A stretch of DNA of 14,576 bases. It comes from Herminiimonas sp. Its GTDB lineage: Bacteria; Pseudomonadota; Gammaproteobacteria; Burkholderiales; Burkholderiaceae. Location of the stretch: positions 1 through 14,576 of the forward strand of contig JACMQD010000290.1 of NCBI GenBank assembly GCA_014377155.1, given 5' to 3'. Position 1 is the first letter of the stretch. Every line of letters begins with the position of its first letter. Under the pieces are notes generated by a model that did no database searches, was not told the origin of the DNA, and was given only the letters and a program-made list of their open reading frames with translations. Both the position numbers and the translations under genes were made by a program. Below are positions 14,399 to 14,576 of the stretch, piece by piece.

Positions 14399-14404
14399 TT
14401 GACA

Positions 14405-14409
14405 ACAAG
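14405..14409. repeat. Target-site duplication ACAAG, right copy of IS21 insertion
   Basis: This is the same ACAAG as at 11523-11527, directly outside the right end of the IS21-family element. Confidence 0.85.
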
Positions 14410-14440
14410 ACGGGATATGTGGCGCTCTACAGTTTTGCAG

Positions 14441-14576
14441 TGGTCTAATGATGCCGGACACCTCAATGGGTGGATAATCCATCAACTGAGGAAATGTAAA
14501 TGGCAAAGCAACGCAAGAAATTTGACACCAGCTTGAAGCTGGAGGTCGTCCGCATGATCAAAGAACAGGGCTTGAG
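14441..14576 (+). mobile_element. Left end of an IS3-family element, cut by the window edge
   Basis: The stretch TGGTCTAATGATGCCGGACACC (split by my estimate at 14441-14462) has the look of an IS3-type terminal inverted repeat, with the GCCGGACACC core often seen there. It precedes an OrfA-type transposase start by about 40 bp. The exact outer border cannot be fixed without the other end. Confidence 0.6.
14500..14576 (+). CDS. IS3-family transposase OrfA, N-terminal fragment (runs off the window)
   Basis: Only the first 25 full codons are present: MAKQRKKFDTSLKLEVVRMI followed by KEQGL. This basic start leading into a helix-turn-helix (KFDTSLKLEVVRMIKEQG) is typical of the small OrfA protein of IS3-family elements, which binds the element ends. 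ATG at 14500 has GAGGAA 7 nt upstream. The rest, including any frameshift into OrfB, lies beyond the right edge. Confidence 0.8.
   Translation, partial: MAKQRKKFDTSLKLEVVRMIKEQGL

Larger units (their letters stand above)
11528..14404 (+). mobile_element. Complete IS21-family insertion sequence (2877 bp)
   Basis: The element opens with TGTGAATTACCGGCG and closes with the complement of TGTCAATCACCGGC. It carries istA and istB in the usual overlapping order, and is flanked by a 5-bp ACAAG direct repeat. Both genes are intact and both ends present, so it should be mobile and the insertion looks recent. It landed between the decayed transposase and an IS3-type element. Joining the flanks across one ACAAG copy restores an apparently non-coding sequence, so no gene was visibly broken. 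Borders were set by the terminal repeats and the target duplication. Confidence 0.93.

Noticed and set aside
14052..14402. 116-codon open frame after istB considered as an IS21 passenger gene
   Set aside because: It reads into the terminal repeats, lacks a ribosome-binding site and has no recognisable domain.

Overview
This 14.6 kb window looks like chromosome of a GC-rich freshwater- or cold-type betaproteobacterium. My guess is Burkholderiales, perhaps Oxalobacteraceae, judged from the MoaC and M48 protease sequences and codon use; I could not check this by search. It joins a housekeeping edge (M48 protease, moaC) to a complete retinal-based phototrophy cluster, which is then bounded by a small sigma-factor/fasciclin region and a patch of insertion sequences.

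Layout. Positions 56-1618 (minus) carry a BepA-like periplasmic metalloprotease, divergent from moaC (1687-2187, plus). From about 9.7 kb down to 2.3 kb every gene runs on the minus strand. The order of transcription is: RpoE-type ECF sigma factor, an 86-residue protein resembling the cytoplasmic domain of an RseA/MucA anti-sigma factor, a xanthorhodopsin-like proton pump, crtE, crtI, crtB, crtY, blh. crtE to blh are packed with 4-11 bp overlaps or short gaps. The enzymes give an unbroken route: prenyl diphosphates to GGPP (CrtE), phytoene (CrtB), lycopene (CrtI), beta-carotene (CrtY), retinal (Blh), which then binds the lysine of the rhodopsin. No carotenoid hydroxylase or ketolase is present. 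The rhodopsin has Trp where xanthorhodopsin has the Gly that opens the carotenoid-antenna site, so it is probably a plain, green-absorbing, antenna-free pump.

A hairpin lies between the rhodopsin and crtE, and a second small one covers the crtE ribosome-binding site; together they could set a high rhodopsin : low enzyme ratio. A leaderless-or-short-leader sigma gene and a divergent cytoplasmic FAS1 (fasciclin) gene with a strong terminator flank a roughly 600 bp non-coding stretch (9663-10263).

From 10.9 kb onward the window is mobile DNA. It holds a decayed, internally deleted DDE transposase (three in-frame stops). Next comes an intact IS21-family element (11528-14404; istA and istB, four 25-bp-spaced terminal repeats on the left, two on the right, 5-bp ACAAG target duplication). 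The start of an IS3-family element runs off the right edge. No tRNA, rRNA or CRISPR array was seen.
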